From Chloroflexota bacterium (GTDB taxonomy: Bacteria > Chloroflexota > Anaerolineae > Anaerolineales > Villigracilaceae), in NCBI GenBank assembly GCA_024224815.1, contig JAAENC010000834.1, positions 1 through 64,000 of the forward strand: a DNA stretch of 64,000 nucleotides. The letters run 5' to 3'. The notes beneath the pieces were generated by a model. It was not told where the DNA came from, ran no database searches, and was given only the letters and a program-made list of their open reading frames with translations. The position numbers and the translations under genes were made by a program. Of the stretch, positions 34,108 to 41,367 are shown in pieces. Every line of letters begins with the position of its first letter. The stretch's first letter is position 1.

Positions 34108-34857
34108 CTACTTCTTCACCCTCTTCCACAAGAGCTTAAAGACATCATCCACAAAGGGGAAACCCAAAAGCGCACCGAGAAAAGAACCAATTGCCCCGAG
34201 CTTCTTGGCGGGGCTTGCGCTAACGATGCCAAAGAATTTTGTAGCACGGACTTCAATGATCTGTGCCGAAATGGTTTTCGATATTTCTTCGCCACCCGCT
34301 TTAGGGATAAAGCGCAAATAAAGCCAAACGGTTCCTTTATATTCACCCGCATCTTCTGCGCTCAGGCTCCAATAAAAAGTGACAGATTCGCCAGGCAAAA
34401 GCGGTTCGCTAACGGTTTCAGATGGTTTAACCTCTAAACCTGCCATATCTAAACGGGATTCGGCGATGATATTATGGGTTTCGTATAAATTAGGAATTTC
34501 AACCACTTCGCCTACAACTTCGTTGCCTTCAATTTCAGCGGTGGGCCTAATATTGCCGAGATCATCCACCTCGAGGGTTAAACGGACAAGATCAGAATCA
34601 CCGGCACGAATTTTAGGCGGAAACTCTAGCGTTAGAAGGCGTTGCTCCGGGATGCTGGGGATCGCTGTAGCAGCTTGTGTTGGAATGGGCAAGTCTTGGG
34701 TGGGGAGCGCAGTCGCAGGAATTGGTTCCGATTCGGCAGCTTCTTCAGCAGCGGGTTCTTCTTCTGCAGGTGCTTCAGCGGCAGGGGCTGCTCCACAAGC
34801 GGGAAGCAGAAGCAACAACCCTAATCCAAGAAAGATCAATATTAATTTTCGTGCCAT
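34108..34857 (-). CDS. Lipoprotein of unknown function with acidic linker
   Basis: A 249-residue protein starting at ATG 34857, behind a strong GGGGAGG; the longer opening to 34932 has no such site. The signal peptide ends in lipobox LLPAC, followed by an Ala/Glu/Pro-rich linker (about 25-75), a beta-rich domain (about 80-205) and a hydrophobic segment with a basic end near 215-249. It was not recognised as a family. It starts 1 nt after the stop of the 55-codon membrane protein gene, which indicates coupled translation. Confidence 0.7.
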   Translation of the reverse strand: MARKLILIFLGLGLLLLLPACGAAPAAEAPAEEEPAAEEAAESEPIPATALPTQDLPIPTQAATAIPSIPEQRLLTLEFPPKIRAGDSDLVRLTLEVDDLGNIRPTAEIEGNEVVGEVVEIPNLYETHNIIAESRLDMAGLEVKPSETVSEPLLPGESVTFYWSLSAEDAGEYKGTVWLYLRFIPKAGGEEISKTISAQIIEVRATKFFGIVSASPAKKLGAIGSFLGALLGFPFVDDVFKLLWKRVKK

Positions 34858-34858
34858 C

Positions 34859-35026
34859 TCAAACCTCCCCATAATAAATGAAGGCGCTCGGCGTTGGGAG
34901 CTGTAAATCGGCCGGCGGGATAGGCAGAACACGGCTTTCGACCAAAGTCGGCCAAAATGCCCAGATCAGCAAGCTCAATGAAATGAGCAAAAGCAAAACA
35001 GCGAGGGCAATGCGTATTTTTTTCAT
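34859..35026 (-). CDS. Small single-pass membrane protein
   Basis: A 55-residue protein starting at MKKIRIALAVLL, with one transmembrane helix (about 5-25) and a short Pro-rich outer part. The ribosome binding site of the next gene lies within its last codons and only 1 nt separates the two genes, so they form a pair. It is probably a partner of the lipoprotein. Confidence 0.6.
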   Translation of the reverse strand: MKKIRIALAVLLLLISLSLLIWAFWPTLVESRVLPIPPADLQLPTPSAFIYYGEV

Positions 35027-35062
35027 GGCTTGATTATACAAGATTTTAACCCTCAGGTATGT

Positions 35063-35166
35063 CTTTGCGAGGCAACACTATCGCCGACGAGTACTCCTTT
35101 AGGTGTAAGCAATCTCCCGAACAGTGCGGGAGATTGCCATGTCGCAAGAGCATGCTCCTCGCAGAG
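35063..35166. repeat. Dispersed ~100-bp palindromic repeat
   Basis: It opens TTTGCGAGGCAACACTATCG and closes GCATGCTCCTCGCAGAGAC, with GCAATCTCCCG and CGGGAGATTGC as an inner inverted pair. It matches 24429-24529 in both ends and core. Confidence 0.7.
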
Positions 35167-35202
35167 ACAATTCTAAGGGATGTCACATAGTCACATTTTT
35201 TA

Positions 35203-35211
35203 TGTTAGAAT
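35203..35211 (+). promoter_or_regulatory. Extended -10 promoter of tnaA
   Basis: TGTTAGAAT fits an extended -10 (TGnTAnnAT). Transcription from about 35218 would place the whole structured region 35229-35318 in the leader. No good -35 box is visible. Confidence 0.5.
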
Positions 35212-35228
35212 TCCTCCTAATAAACACA

Positions 35229-35318
35229 TTCTCATATGGCCCAGGGGCACACCCAGTTGTCAAGGTACAAGCTTTTTGCTTTCCTTGGCATTTTTTGTTT
35301 CTAGGGACCATATGAGAA
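35229..35318 (+). promoter_or_regulatory. Structured leader of tnaA (unidentified RNA element)
   Basis: TTCTCATATGG (35229-35239) pairs perfectly with CCATATGAGAA (35308-35318) over 69 nt. Inside, TGTCAAGG (35258-35265) pairs with CCTTGGCA (35283-35290) with one G-U, and AAGC/GCTT closes a T5 loop. The 3' arm ends 5 nt before the AAGGAGA ribosome binding site. Such nesting fits a cis-regulatory RNA for tryptophanase. It does not match a TnaC peptide or any riboswitch consensus that could be recalled. A palindromic mobile remnant is an alternative. Confidence 0.55.
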
Positions 35319-35335
35319 AAAACAAGGAGAATAAT

Positions 35336-36712
35336 ATGCCCGAGTACTTACCAGAACCTTTCCGTATCAAAATGGTTGAACCCATCCGTCTTTTAGATCA
35401 GGAAGCACGAGAAAATGCCCTCAAAGAAGCAGGCTATAACGTTTTTGCCCTAAAAGCGGAAGATGTCTTTGTGGATATGCTGACAGATTCGGGGACGGGC
35501 GCGATGAGCCAGTTCCAATGGGCGGCAATGATGACAGGAGATGAGAGCTACGCCGGAGCACGCTCTTATTTTCGGCTTGATGAGGCGGTAAACGACATCT
35601 TCGGATTCAAACATTGGCTCCCCACCCACCAAGGGCGCGCAGCCGAAGGCATATTAAGTGAGCTTTTGGTCAAGCCCGGCCAATATATTCCCAATAATAT
35701 GCACTTTGACACCACAGATGGCAATATCCGCTCACGCGGCGGTAGGCCCACCAATTTGGTGATCGAAGAAACCTACGACCCTTCGAGCTTGCATCCCTTC
35801 AAAGGAAATATGGATATAGAGAAGTTGATCGCCTTCATTGAAGAGGTCGGCGTAGAAAATATTCCCTTTGGCATGATGACTGTCACAAATAACGCCGGTG
35901 GTGGGCAGCCTGTTTCGATGGAAAATATGCGCGCTGTTGCTGAAGTCTATAAATCTTATAATATTCCCTTCTTTATAGATGCCGCCCGCTACGCCGAAAA
36001 CGCTTATTTCGTCAAAATGCGCGAGCCGGGATACGAAGATAAATCCCCCACAGAAATTACCAGAGAACTCTTCGCTCTCGCCGACGGAATGACCATGTCT
36101 GCCAAGAAAGATGCAATCGTTAATATCGGTGGCTTGCTCTGTATGAACGATGATGAACTCTTCCAGAATGCACGCAACGAGTTAATTATGCGCGAAGGTT
36201 TCCCCACTTATGGTGGTTTAGCAGGACGCGATCTTGACGCAATGGCCGTTGGGCTACGCGAAGGTTTAGAAGAAGATCATCTTAAATCTCGACTTGGGCA
36301 AACATCCTATTTGAACGAAAAACTGATCGAAGCAGGCATTCCCGTGATCCAACCCGCAGGCGGACATGCCGTTTATATTGACGCAGGCGCATTATTACCC
36401 CATATTCCCCACGCCGATTTACCCGACCATGCGCTGGCAGCAGAACTTTATCGCGAAGGCGGCATCCGTAGCGCAGGACTTGGCTCAGTCATGTTCTCTT
36501 ATGAAGACCCCGATACCGGCGAAATGGTCTATCCTGATCTGGAATTGGTCCGCTTAGCTATTCCCCGCCGTACCTATACCCAAAGCCATCTCGATTATAT
36601 TGTCAAGACGATTGTCAAGATCATTGACCGCGCCGATCAAATTAAAGGCTATAAATTCACCTATGCCCCGAAATTCTTGAAACACTTTACGGCCAGGTTT
36701 GAGCCACTGTAG
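35336..36712 (+). CDS. tnaA: Tryptophanase (beta-eliminating lyase)
   Basis: A 458-residue PLP enzyme of fold type I that splits L-tryptophan to indole, pyruvate and ammonia. Lys257 in MSAKKD is the Schiff-base lysine. Specificity points to tryptophanase and not tyrosine phenol-lyase: the FDTT motif (Asp125) matches TnaA where TPL has FTTT, and the site of TPL Arg381 is Leu382 (RSAGLG). The start at 35336 has AAGGAGA 5 nt upstream; longer in-frame starts would translate the structured leader. The gene is monocistronic with a strong terminator. No tryptophan permease is adjacent. Confidence 0.85.
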   Translation: MPEYLPEPFRIKMVEPIRLLDQEARENALKEAGYNVFALKAEDVFVDMLTDSGTGAMSQFQWAAMMTGDESYAGARSYFRLDEAVNDIFGFKHWLPTHQGRAAEGILSELLVKPGQYIPNNMHFDTTDGNIRSRGGRPTNLVIEETYDPSSLHPFKGNMDIEKLIAFIEEVGVENIPFGMMTVTNNAGGGQPVSMENMRAVAEVYKSYNIPFFIDAARYAENAYFVKMREPGYEDKSPTEITRELFALADGMTMSAKKDAIVNIGGLLCMNDDELFQNARNELIMREGFPTYGGLAGRDLDAMAVGLREGLEEDHLKSRLGQTSYLNEKLIEAGIPVIQPAGGHAVYIDAGALLPHIPHADLPDHALAAELYREGGIRSAGLGSVMFSYEDPDTGEMVYPDLELVRLAIPRRTYTQSHLDYIVKTIVKIIDRADQIKGYKFTYAPKFLKHFTARFEPL

Positions 36713-36741
36713 GGAATATTGCGTAATACTTTTGTACACGG

Positions 36742-36780
36742 AAAACACGGATTTCGCGAAGTACGAAATCCGTGTTTTTT
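36742..36780 (+). terminator. Terminator of tnaA
   Basis: The 15-bp stem AAAACACGGATTTCG (36742-36756) / CGAAATCCGTGTTTT (36764-36778) continues into TT. Confidence 0.9.
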
Positions 36781-36944
36781 GTTTGGAGATTTGTAATCAA
36801 ACATATTCAGGCTCAGTTCCAGTTCGGCTACTATTTCACCTTATTCTATGGTGCGGCTGTGAACCTAGCGGTTCTTATGGACAGTCCAGATAAGGGGCGT
36901 TTTTATCTAGATTTGTCTGAACTTATAGTCGATAAAAAAGATTA
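36777..36944 (+). pseudogene. Open frame without start codon, unknown (possible gene tail)
   Basis: An open frame of about 54 codons contains FQFGYYFTLFYGAAVNLAVL and ends SELIVDKKD and a stop. It has no ATG, GTG or TTG at a sensible place and no ribosome binding site. The mixed hydrophobic and polar composition looks protein-like, so it may be the tail of a gene lost when the AT-rich island arrived. It was not recognised. Confidence 0.3.
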
Positions 36945-37136
36945 GCCTTGTGGTGAAGTTATCACTTTCACTAATCTAGTTAAATCTTTTGTGTCATCTT
37001 CTATCAATTCAGCCCAGTTGTTTTTCTGGAGTTCTTCGTAAAAATTTGTATAAATTATCCCTTCAGATATTAATGGGTTATTGACAGTTAGTGTTATCAG
37101 GTCTTTGTTTGTTTGAAAAACTTTTCTAAGCTTCAA
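36942..37136 (-). CDS. Small protein linked to the nucleotidyltransferase gene
   Basis: A 64-residue soluble protein, MKLRKVFQTNKDLITLTV onward, probably starting at TTG 37136 because GGAG lies 6 nt upstream and no ATG fits. It is rich in charged residues and was not recognised. It starts 14 nt after the stop of the nucleotidyltransferase gene on the same strand, so the two form an operon. It could be a regulator, inhibitor or target-binding subunit; this is inference from position only. Confidence 0.5.
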   Translation of the reverse strand: MKLRKVFQTNKDLITLTVNNPLISEGIIYTNFYEELQKNNWAELIEDDTKDLTRLVKVITSPQG

Positions 37137-37150
37137 GAAAAACTCCTTCG

Positions 37151-38077
37151 TTAGGTTTTAAGCAATGCATTTATTATATCTTCTATATTATTTAAAAACA
37201 TGCGATCATTTTTAGGAATAGTTCTTCTTTTTAGAGATTGAACAAGCAGGTCAAAAGTCTCTCTTTGTTCCGTATCAGTAATATCATCTTTAAGATTAGC
37301 AACCAAGGCAATTTTTGCTATATCTTTATGGAATATTACTTCATCCATTTGTCTAATTTTGTTTCGCTGTAAAAGAGAGCTAACAAGATAATATGCCGAT
37401 CTTACAATTTCATATGTGTCATATGCCCCTTTCATGCTATTCCAAACTTGTTTTTCAATAGAAATTTTTTCATTTTCAAATCTTCTAAGAAGGAAATCTC
37501 GGTCAATAAGAATATTTCGAGCTATTCGTTTTAACCACAAAAAGTAACCTTTGGGCCCATATACAATTTTTCCGTTTTTGATAACACTATTTTCATAGGG
37601 CATACCGGAAACTAAAGCGAAAAGAAATGATGAATAGTCCCTAAAAACAACATCTATTTCTTTCATACCAGGTATAAGTTTTTCAGGTGAGGTTCCAACT
37701 TCAAACGAATGCAAGTCTCCCTGTGTGTTATGTCCTAACAACAACACAATGAAATCATAATCATTTGGATTTAGCACATTATTTCTTACTGATGACCCAT
37801 ATTGAATGACTATAAAATCTTTATAATCAGGATAATGTCTTTTTAGGATTTTCTTAACATTTACCAGTTCTAAAAAATCACTGCGAATATATTGTTCAGA
37901 TGTGTTGTGGGCATTTTTCAGATTATCAAGGATACTATCAAAGGACAGTTCTTTTCGGGTAGAACGTTTGTGTATTATATTGAGTATGAATAAGACTATT
38001 GCTGTTCCAATACCATCAAAGATCCACTTGTTATTCTTAATCAAAAAGTCTTTTATATTTTCAAATAGTTCATTCAT
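37151..38077 (-). CDS. Membrane-anchored nucleotidyltransferase-fold protein
   Basis: A 308-residue protein. A hydrophobic helix at about 18-35 anchors it, then a linker leads to a polymerase-beta-type nucleotidyltransferase domain (about 85-160). The active site looks intact: GSSVR (94-98), Asp106 and Asp108 in NDYDF, and Asp142 in EIDVVF. A helical C-terminal part (about 175-308) may be HEPN-like or substrate-binding. The fold transfers NMP to proteins, RNA or small molecules. The region is strongly AT-rich, suggesting transfer. With its small downstream partner it could be a toxin-antitoxin, stress or defence module. The target is unknown. Confidence 0.7.
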   Translation of the reverse strand: MNELFENIKDFLIKNNKWIFDGIGTAIVLFILNIIHKRSTRKELSFDSILDNLKNAHNTSEQYIRSDFLELVNVKKILKRHYPDYKDFIVIQYGSSVRNNVLNPNDYDFIVLLLGHNTQGDLHSFEVGTSPEKLIPGMKEIDVVFRDYSSFLFALVSGMPYENSVIKNGKIVYGPKGYFLWLKRIARNILIDRDFLLRRFENEKISIEKQVWNSMKGAYDTYEIVRSAYYLVSSLLQRNKIRQMDEVIFHKDIAKIALVANLKDDITDTEQRETFDLLVQSLKRRTIPKNDRMFLNNIEDIINALLKT

Positions 38078-38163
38078 ATTGTGACCCGTCTTTTGTCTTC
38101 ATTCCTTTCGATAAGACTATTTTATCAAAAGCCCCTAAAATAAAGAGTGTGTCCGCTAAGTAA

Positions 38164-38616
38164 TTAAATTAACTCTATCCCTTCATCCGTGATCTTTATT
38201 TTACCTTGTTTATATAATTTGCCGATTGCTTGCTTAAAGACTTTTTTGCTTACCTGAAATTCCTTTTTTATATCTTCAGGAGCGCTTTTATCGTTAAAGC
38301 TTGATTTTCCACCGACAGCCTTAAGATGTTCCAGAATTTTATCAGCCGTTGAAAAAACATGTCTGCCTTGCCATGGCCGAAAAGACACATCGATCTTCCC
38401 ATCTTCTCTGACCAATTTTATATAGGCTTTGCGTTTTTGGCCGATCTGGTATTCGTCATAAATATCATTTTTATAAACCAGCCCTATATACTCATTATTG
38501 ATCACCACTCTTATCCCCAAATTAACAAAAGCATATATCTCGACATCTACTTCCTGCCATTCAGTAAATACCTCCGGCGAAGCTGTTTCTTTTAAGTGCT
38601 CATCATTATTTTTCAT
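38164..38616 (-). CDS. CvfB-like protein, S1 plus winged-helix part only
   Basis: A 150-residue protein resembling the C-terminal half of CvfB (YitL) RNA-binding regulators: an S1-type barrel (about 20-80; INNEYIGLVYKNDIYDEY, KAYIKLVREDGKIDVSF) and a winged-helix domain (about 85-150; KKEFQVSKKVFKQAIGKLY, IKITDEGIELI). Full-length CvfB has about 280 residues with two more N-terminal S1-like domains, which are absent. It may be a natural short form or a truncated gene with a new start. It is AT-rich like its neighbour and separately transcribed. Confidence 0.72.
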   Translation of the reverse strand: MKNNDEHLKETASPEVFTEWQEVDVEIYAFVNLGIRVVINNEYIGLVYKNDIYDEYQIGQKRKAYIKLVREDGKIDVSFRPWQGRHVFSTADKILEHLKAVGGKSSFNDKSAPEDIKKEFQVSKKVFKQAIGKLYKQGKIKITDEGIELI

Positions 38617-38653
38617 TTTTCTACCTTATGGAATAATCATTTAGAGATTAGAA

Positions 38654-38751
38654 AAGTGACTGTCACCTACAAAATCAATTTCGAATTGTTGCTCCAAATT
38701 TTCTGTGACGGTTCTCAGCTTTCTGTGGACTACCATAGGTGACAGTCACTT
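38654..38751. repeat. MITE-like element with 16-bp perfect terminal inverted repeats
   Basis: AAGTGACTGTCACCTA (38654-38669) and TAGGTGACAGTCACTT (38736-38751) are perfect inverted copies 66 nt apart, with no ORF between them. Each arm is itself partly palindromic (GTGACTGTCAC). The layout fits a miniature inverted-repeat or REP-type element moved by a transposase encoded elsewhere. Confidence 0.75.
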
Positions 38752-38766
38752 CCGCTTTGCTAAAAC

Positions 38767-38855
38767 CTCATTGCAAACCCCGATGTTTTTTGAGGTGAAG
38801 CAATCTCCAAAACAGTGAGGGAGACCGCTTCGCAAAAAACACTCGCGGTGACGCA
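38767..38855. repeat. Dispersed palindromic repeat, diverged copy
   Basis: It opens TCATTGCAAACC, has GAAGCAATCTCC inside, and closes ACTCGCGGTGACGC. It is a decayed member of the family seen at 43052. A further C/G-rich palindromic stretch (CCTTCCCCCTTAGGGGGAAG and CCCCCTGAGGGGGAGATG) follows at 38922-38990. Confidence 0.55.
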
Positions 38856-39016
38856 GATATGCCAAAGTTATATCATATGGTGGTTGAGTAACTCCGAATG
38901 CGTTTTGCCCCCATCCTAACCTTCCCCCTTAGGGGGAAGGGACAAATTCTCCCCCTGAGGGGGAGATGTCCGGAGGACAGAGGGGGCAATCTGCGTAAGA
39001 TCAGTTACTCAATCCT

Positions 39017-39763
39017 CTAGCTATAACGCTCTACATTCTCAGCAAGCTCAACCAAAAGATTGATCACAGCTAACAAATATTCTCCATCCGCGATTACGTT
39101 GAGTTCGTGGTAATAAACTTCGCCATTTTCGAGCTTAAGATTCATACTCGATGTTTGCGACCGAATATCAAGAAGCCCCTGCCGAATGCTCATTGAAGAA
39201 ATCGTTCTTCGGGCAAATTGCTCAGACGTACTTTTGACCAATAATTTCCCATCCAGCTCAACATCGCTTAATTCTACATATTGCAGTTTTTTCTGCCCCT
39301 GAAAAGCTTTCCCCAAACCCGAAAAGATATTTCGCGCAGAGATTTCCAAATCTTCTTCATTATTCGCACGCAAAGCAACTTTTATAGAAGTATATGATTT
39401 TTTATATTTCCCCGACCCACGCACAAATTTCTCAATCACAAAAGAATACCCTCGAGAAGTCCCCTTAACACGCGCCCATTTACTCATAAATTGCTTATAC
39501 TCTTCATAAGTAAAGCCAGAACGCTCAGCAAATTCGCGCCATCTGTCGCGCCAAATCTTTCCTTCAAGAACACCCATGCCAATCGACAAAGGAATAATGA
39601 TCAGAGCAAAGCCAATAAAAATATAATCATCATCAAAACCTAAAATCACTGAAAGAGCAATAATCCCAAAAAGGAAAAAGACAAAAATAAGGGGAATAAT
39701 CTTAAAATAGCCAAGCAAATTCTTTCGCTTAGGCACTTTTCGCTGCGTCATATTATCGAACAT
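39017..39763 (-). CDS. Membrane protein of unknown function
   Basis: A 248-residue protein starting at ATG 39763, 9 nt after AAGGAG; a GTG at 39769 is too close to that site. Two transmembrane helices (about 22-42 and 50-70) precede a soluble domain (about 80-248) with RSGFTYEEYKQFMSKW and repeated beta strands. It was not recognised. It is monocistronic, flanked by repeats on both sides. Confidence 0.65.
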   Translation of the reverse strand: MFDNMTQRKVPKRKNLLGYFKIIPLIFVFFLFGIIALSVILGFDDDYIFIGFALIIIPLSIGMGVLEGKIWRDRWREFAERSGFTYEEYKQFMSKWARVKGTSRGYSFVIEKFVRGSGKYKKSYTSIKVALRANNEEDLEISARNIFSGLGKAFQGQKKLQYVELSDVELDGKLLVKSTSEQFARRTISSMSIRQGLLDIRSQTSSMNLKLENGEVYYHELNVIADGEYLLAVINLLVELAENVERYS

Positions 39764-39952
39764 TTTCACCTACTCCTTTTTAGAAATAAGACTTTTGCTC
39801 AGTCTGGAGTGCGTCGCACCAAACCGATAAGCATCTGCCCTTCTATGGGCAAAATACTAGTCGACTAGCATCTTTTTATAGCCCTTGTCCCAACGCTCTG
39901 CGTTGGGGTACTACAGACAAGTCGCAACGCAGAGCATTGCTTCCAGAGTTTT

Positions 39953-39980
39953 TTTGCCTAAGTCTTAAAAACAATATAAT
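39953..39980 (+). promoter_or_regulatory. Promoter of the amidotransferase-like gene
   Basis: TTGCCT (39953-39958), a 16-nt spacer and TATAAT (39975-39980), with the same elements and spacer as the rpsO promoter. The inverted pair CAACGCTCTGCGTTG / CAACGCAGAGCATTG lies just upstream (39891-39935). Confidence 0.7.
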
Positions 39981-40039
39981 CTAGTTTATCATTATCGCCA
40001 GCAAATATTCAGTCAAATCATATCTATCCAAAGGAAAAA

Positions 40040-40762
40040 ATGAAACCAATTATCGCCCTCACAAGCTACGGTCGTTACGAGAAAGACCTCTCCAATCCCT
40101 GGTATAAAGAACATTTCTCCCTGCCCGCCCTCTATATTGATGCCCTCCGTCGTGCAGGCGGGATTCCCCTCCTCATCCCGCCCGGAGAAAAAGATATTGC
40201 CGCAATTCTGTCTATCGTAAATAGCGTGATCGTCACCGGTGGCGCGGACATTCACCCCTCAATCTATGGAGGGAATTCCGAACATCCCCAACTTACGGAT
40301 TTTGATAGGGAACGCGACACGCTCGAACTTGCTCTCGTTCATCATCTTCTCGAGGTCCCAAAGATCCCCTCCCTATATATCTGCCGCGGGATGCAAATCC
40401 TGAATATCGCTTTGGGCGGAACGCTCCACGAGCATGTTGCAGACGCTATCCCCGAAGATATTCACCGCGGCGATGATGGGGTCTGGAGAATGCATGGGGT
40501 CAGAATCAAGCCCAAAACATTAGCGGCTTCGGTGATGGGGAGCGAGGAAATATCCACAACTTCCGGTCATCATCAGGCGATTAAGGAACTCGCATCCGAT
40601 CTAAAAATATCCGCCACTGCGCCCGACGGCGTAATCGAAGCCGTTGAGCATAAATCTGCCCCGTGGATGCTCGGTGTGCAATGGCACCCTGAAATTACCG
40701 CAAAAGAAGACCCTACACAACAAAGACTTTTTGATGCACTGGTAAAAGAAGCGATGAAATAG
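40040..40762 (+). CDS. Class I glutamine amidotransferase-like hydrolase (PuuD/peptidase C26)
   Basis: A 240-residue cytoplasmic hydrolase resembling gamma-glutamyl-gamma-aminobutyrate hydrolase. The triad is visible: Cys115 in ICRGMQ, His216 and Glu218 in QWHPE. SGHHQAIKEL, typical for PuuD, is also present. In the putrescine pathway the enzyme frees GABA from its glutamyl conjugate; related proteins hydrolyse other gamma-glutamyl amides or folyl-polyglutamate. The agmatine-deiminase-like gene in this window hints at polyamine metabolism, but it is 35 kb away. AAAGGA precedes the ATG. Confidence 0.83.
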   Translation: MKPIIALTSYGRYEKDLSNPWYKEHFSLPALYIDALRRAGGIPLLIPPGEKDIAAILSIVNSVIVTGGADIHPSIYGGNSEHPQLTDFDRERDTLELALVHHLLEVPKIPSLYICRGMQILNIALGGTLHEHVADAIPEDIHRGDDGVWRMHGVRIKPKTLAASVMGSEEISTTSGHHQAIKELASDLKISATAPDGVIEAVEHKSAPWMLGVQWHPEITAKEDPTQQRLFDALVKEAMK

Positions 40763-40808
40763 AAAAGCAGGGAAGAGAGAGTAGAAAATAAGCTTAAACA
40801 CCAATCCT

Positions 40809-41264
40809 TTACCTATCAAAGAACTTAATGCCCATGCGATTTAACGTATTACCCTTCGTGAATTGATAAAGAAACACTCCAACAACATGCATCAAAAAGA
40901 GCACTACCAAAGCAGAGGAGAGTAATTCATGCAAATCTTCACCACCATCTGTTTGCCACAATAAAACACCAGTTGTCGTTACGAGAAAAGAAACCAGCAT
41001 AATAAGCCAGTGATTCCAATCAATTGCTTTTTTACGCCAGCTAGGTAGATCAGGTAATGTATCAGGTTTTTTATCTACAAAAAACCATACAGCTTGTAAG
41101 ATCGTAAAGGCCAAGGCAACTAAACCTGGCAAAATATGTGCTGCATAAAATAAAACATTGTCATCATCAAGATTTGATGATAGCCAAACAAGAATAAGCA
41201 AAATGGCATTTCCCCAATGTAGGAAACGTGCGATTAACCCATAAGATAATGCAGAATTTTTCAT
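40809..41264 (-). CDS. Cytochrome b561-type membrane protein
   Basis: A 151-residue protein with four transmembrane helices. His residues suited for b-heme ligation are in RFLHWGNA (helix 1), YAAHILPG (helix 2), DWNHWLIM (helix 3) and VLFLMHVVGVF (helix 4). It would pass electrons between quinol and a periplasmic or membrane partner. No such partner is adjacent. It is monocistronic. Confidence 0.8.
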   Translation of the reverse strand: MKNSALSYGLIARFLHWGNAILLILVWLSSNLDDDNVLFYAAHILPGLVALAFTILQAVWFFVDKKPDTLPDLPSWRKKAIDWNHWLIMLVSFLVTTTGVLLWQTDGGEDLHELLSSALVVLFLMHVVGVFLYQFTKGNTLNRMGIKFFDR

Positions 41265-41367
41265 AGTTATGCTCCTTTGAAGATTATTAATTTATATAAA
41301 TAAAATTGGACTGTCCTACCAAACCAATAAAATATCTAAGCGGTCTGATGTTATCAAAACTCAACAA

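Noticed and set aside
35180-35335. Longer N-terminus of tryptophanase or a TnaC-like leader peptide
   Set aside because: The in-frame extension lies in the structured leader and has no homology to TnaA N-termini. No short ORF with the TnaC spacing of Trp and Pro was found.
37902-38084. 60-codon plus-strand ORF opposite the nucleotidyltransferase start
   Set aside because: Antisense to the membrane helix; hydrophobic by complement only.
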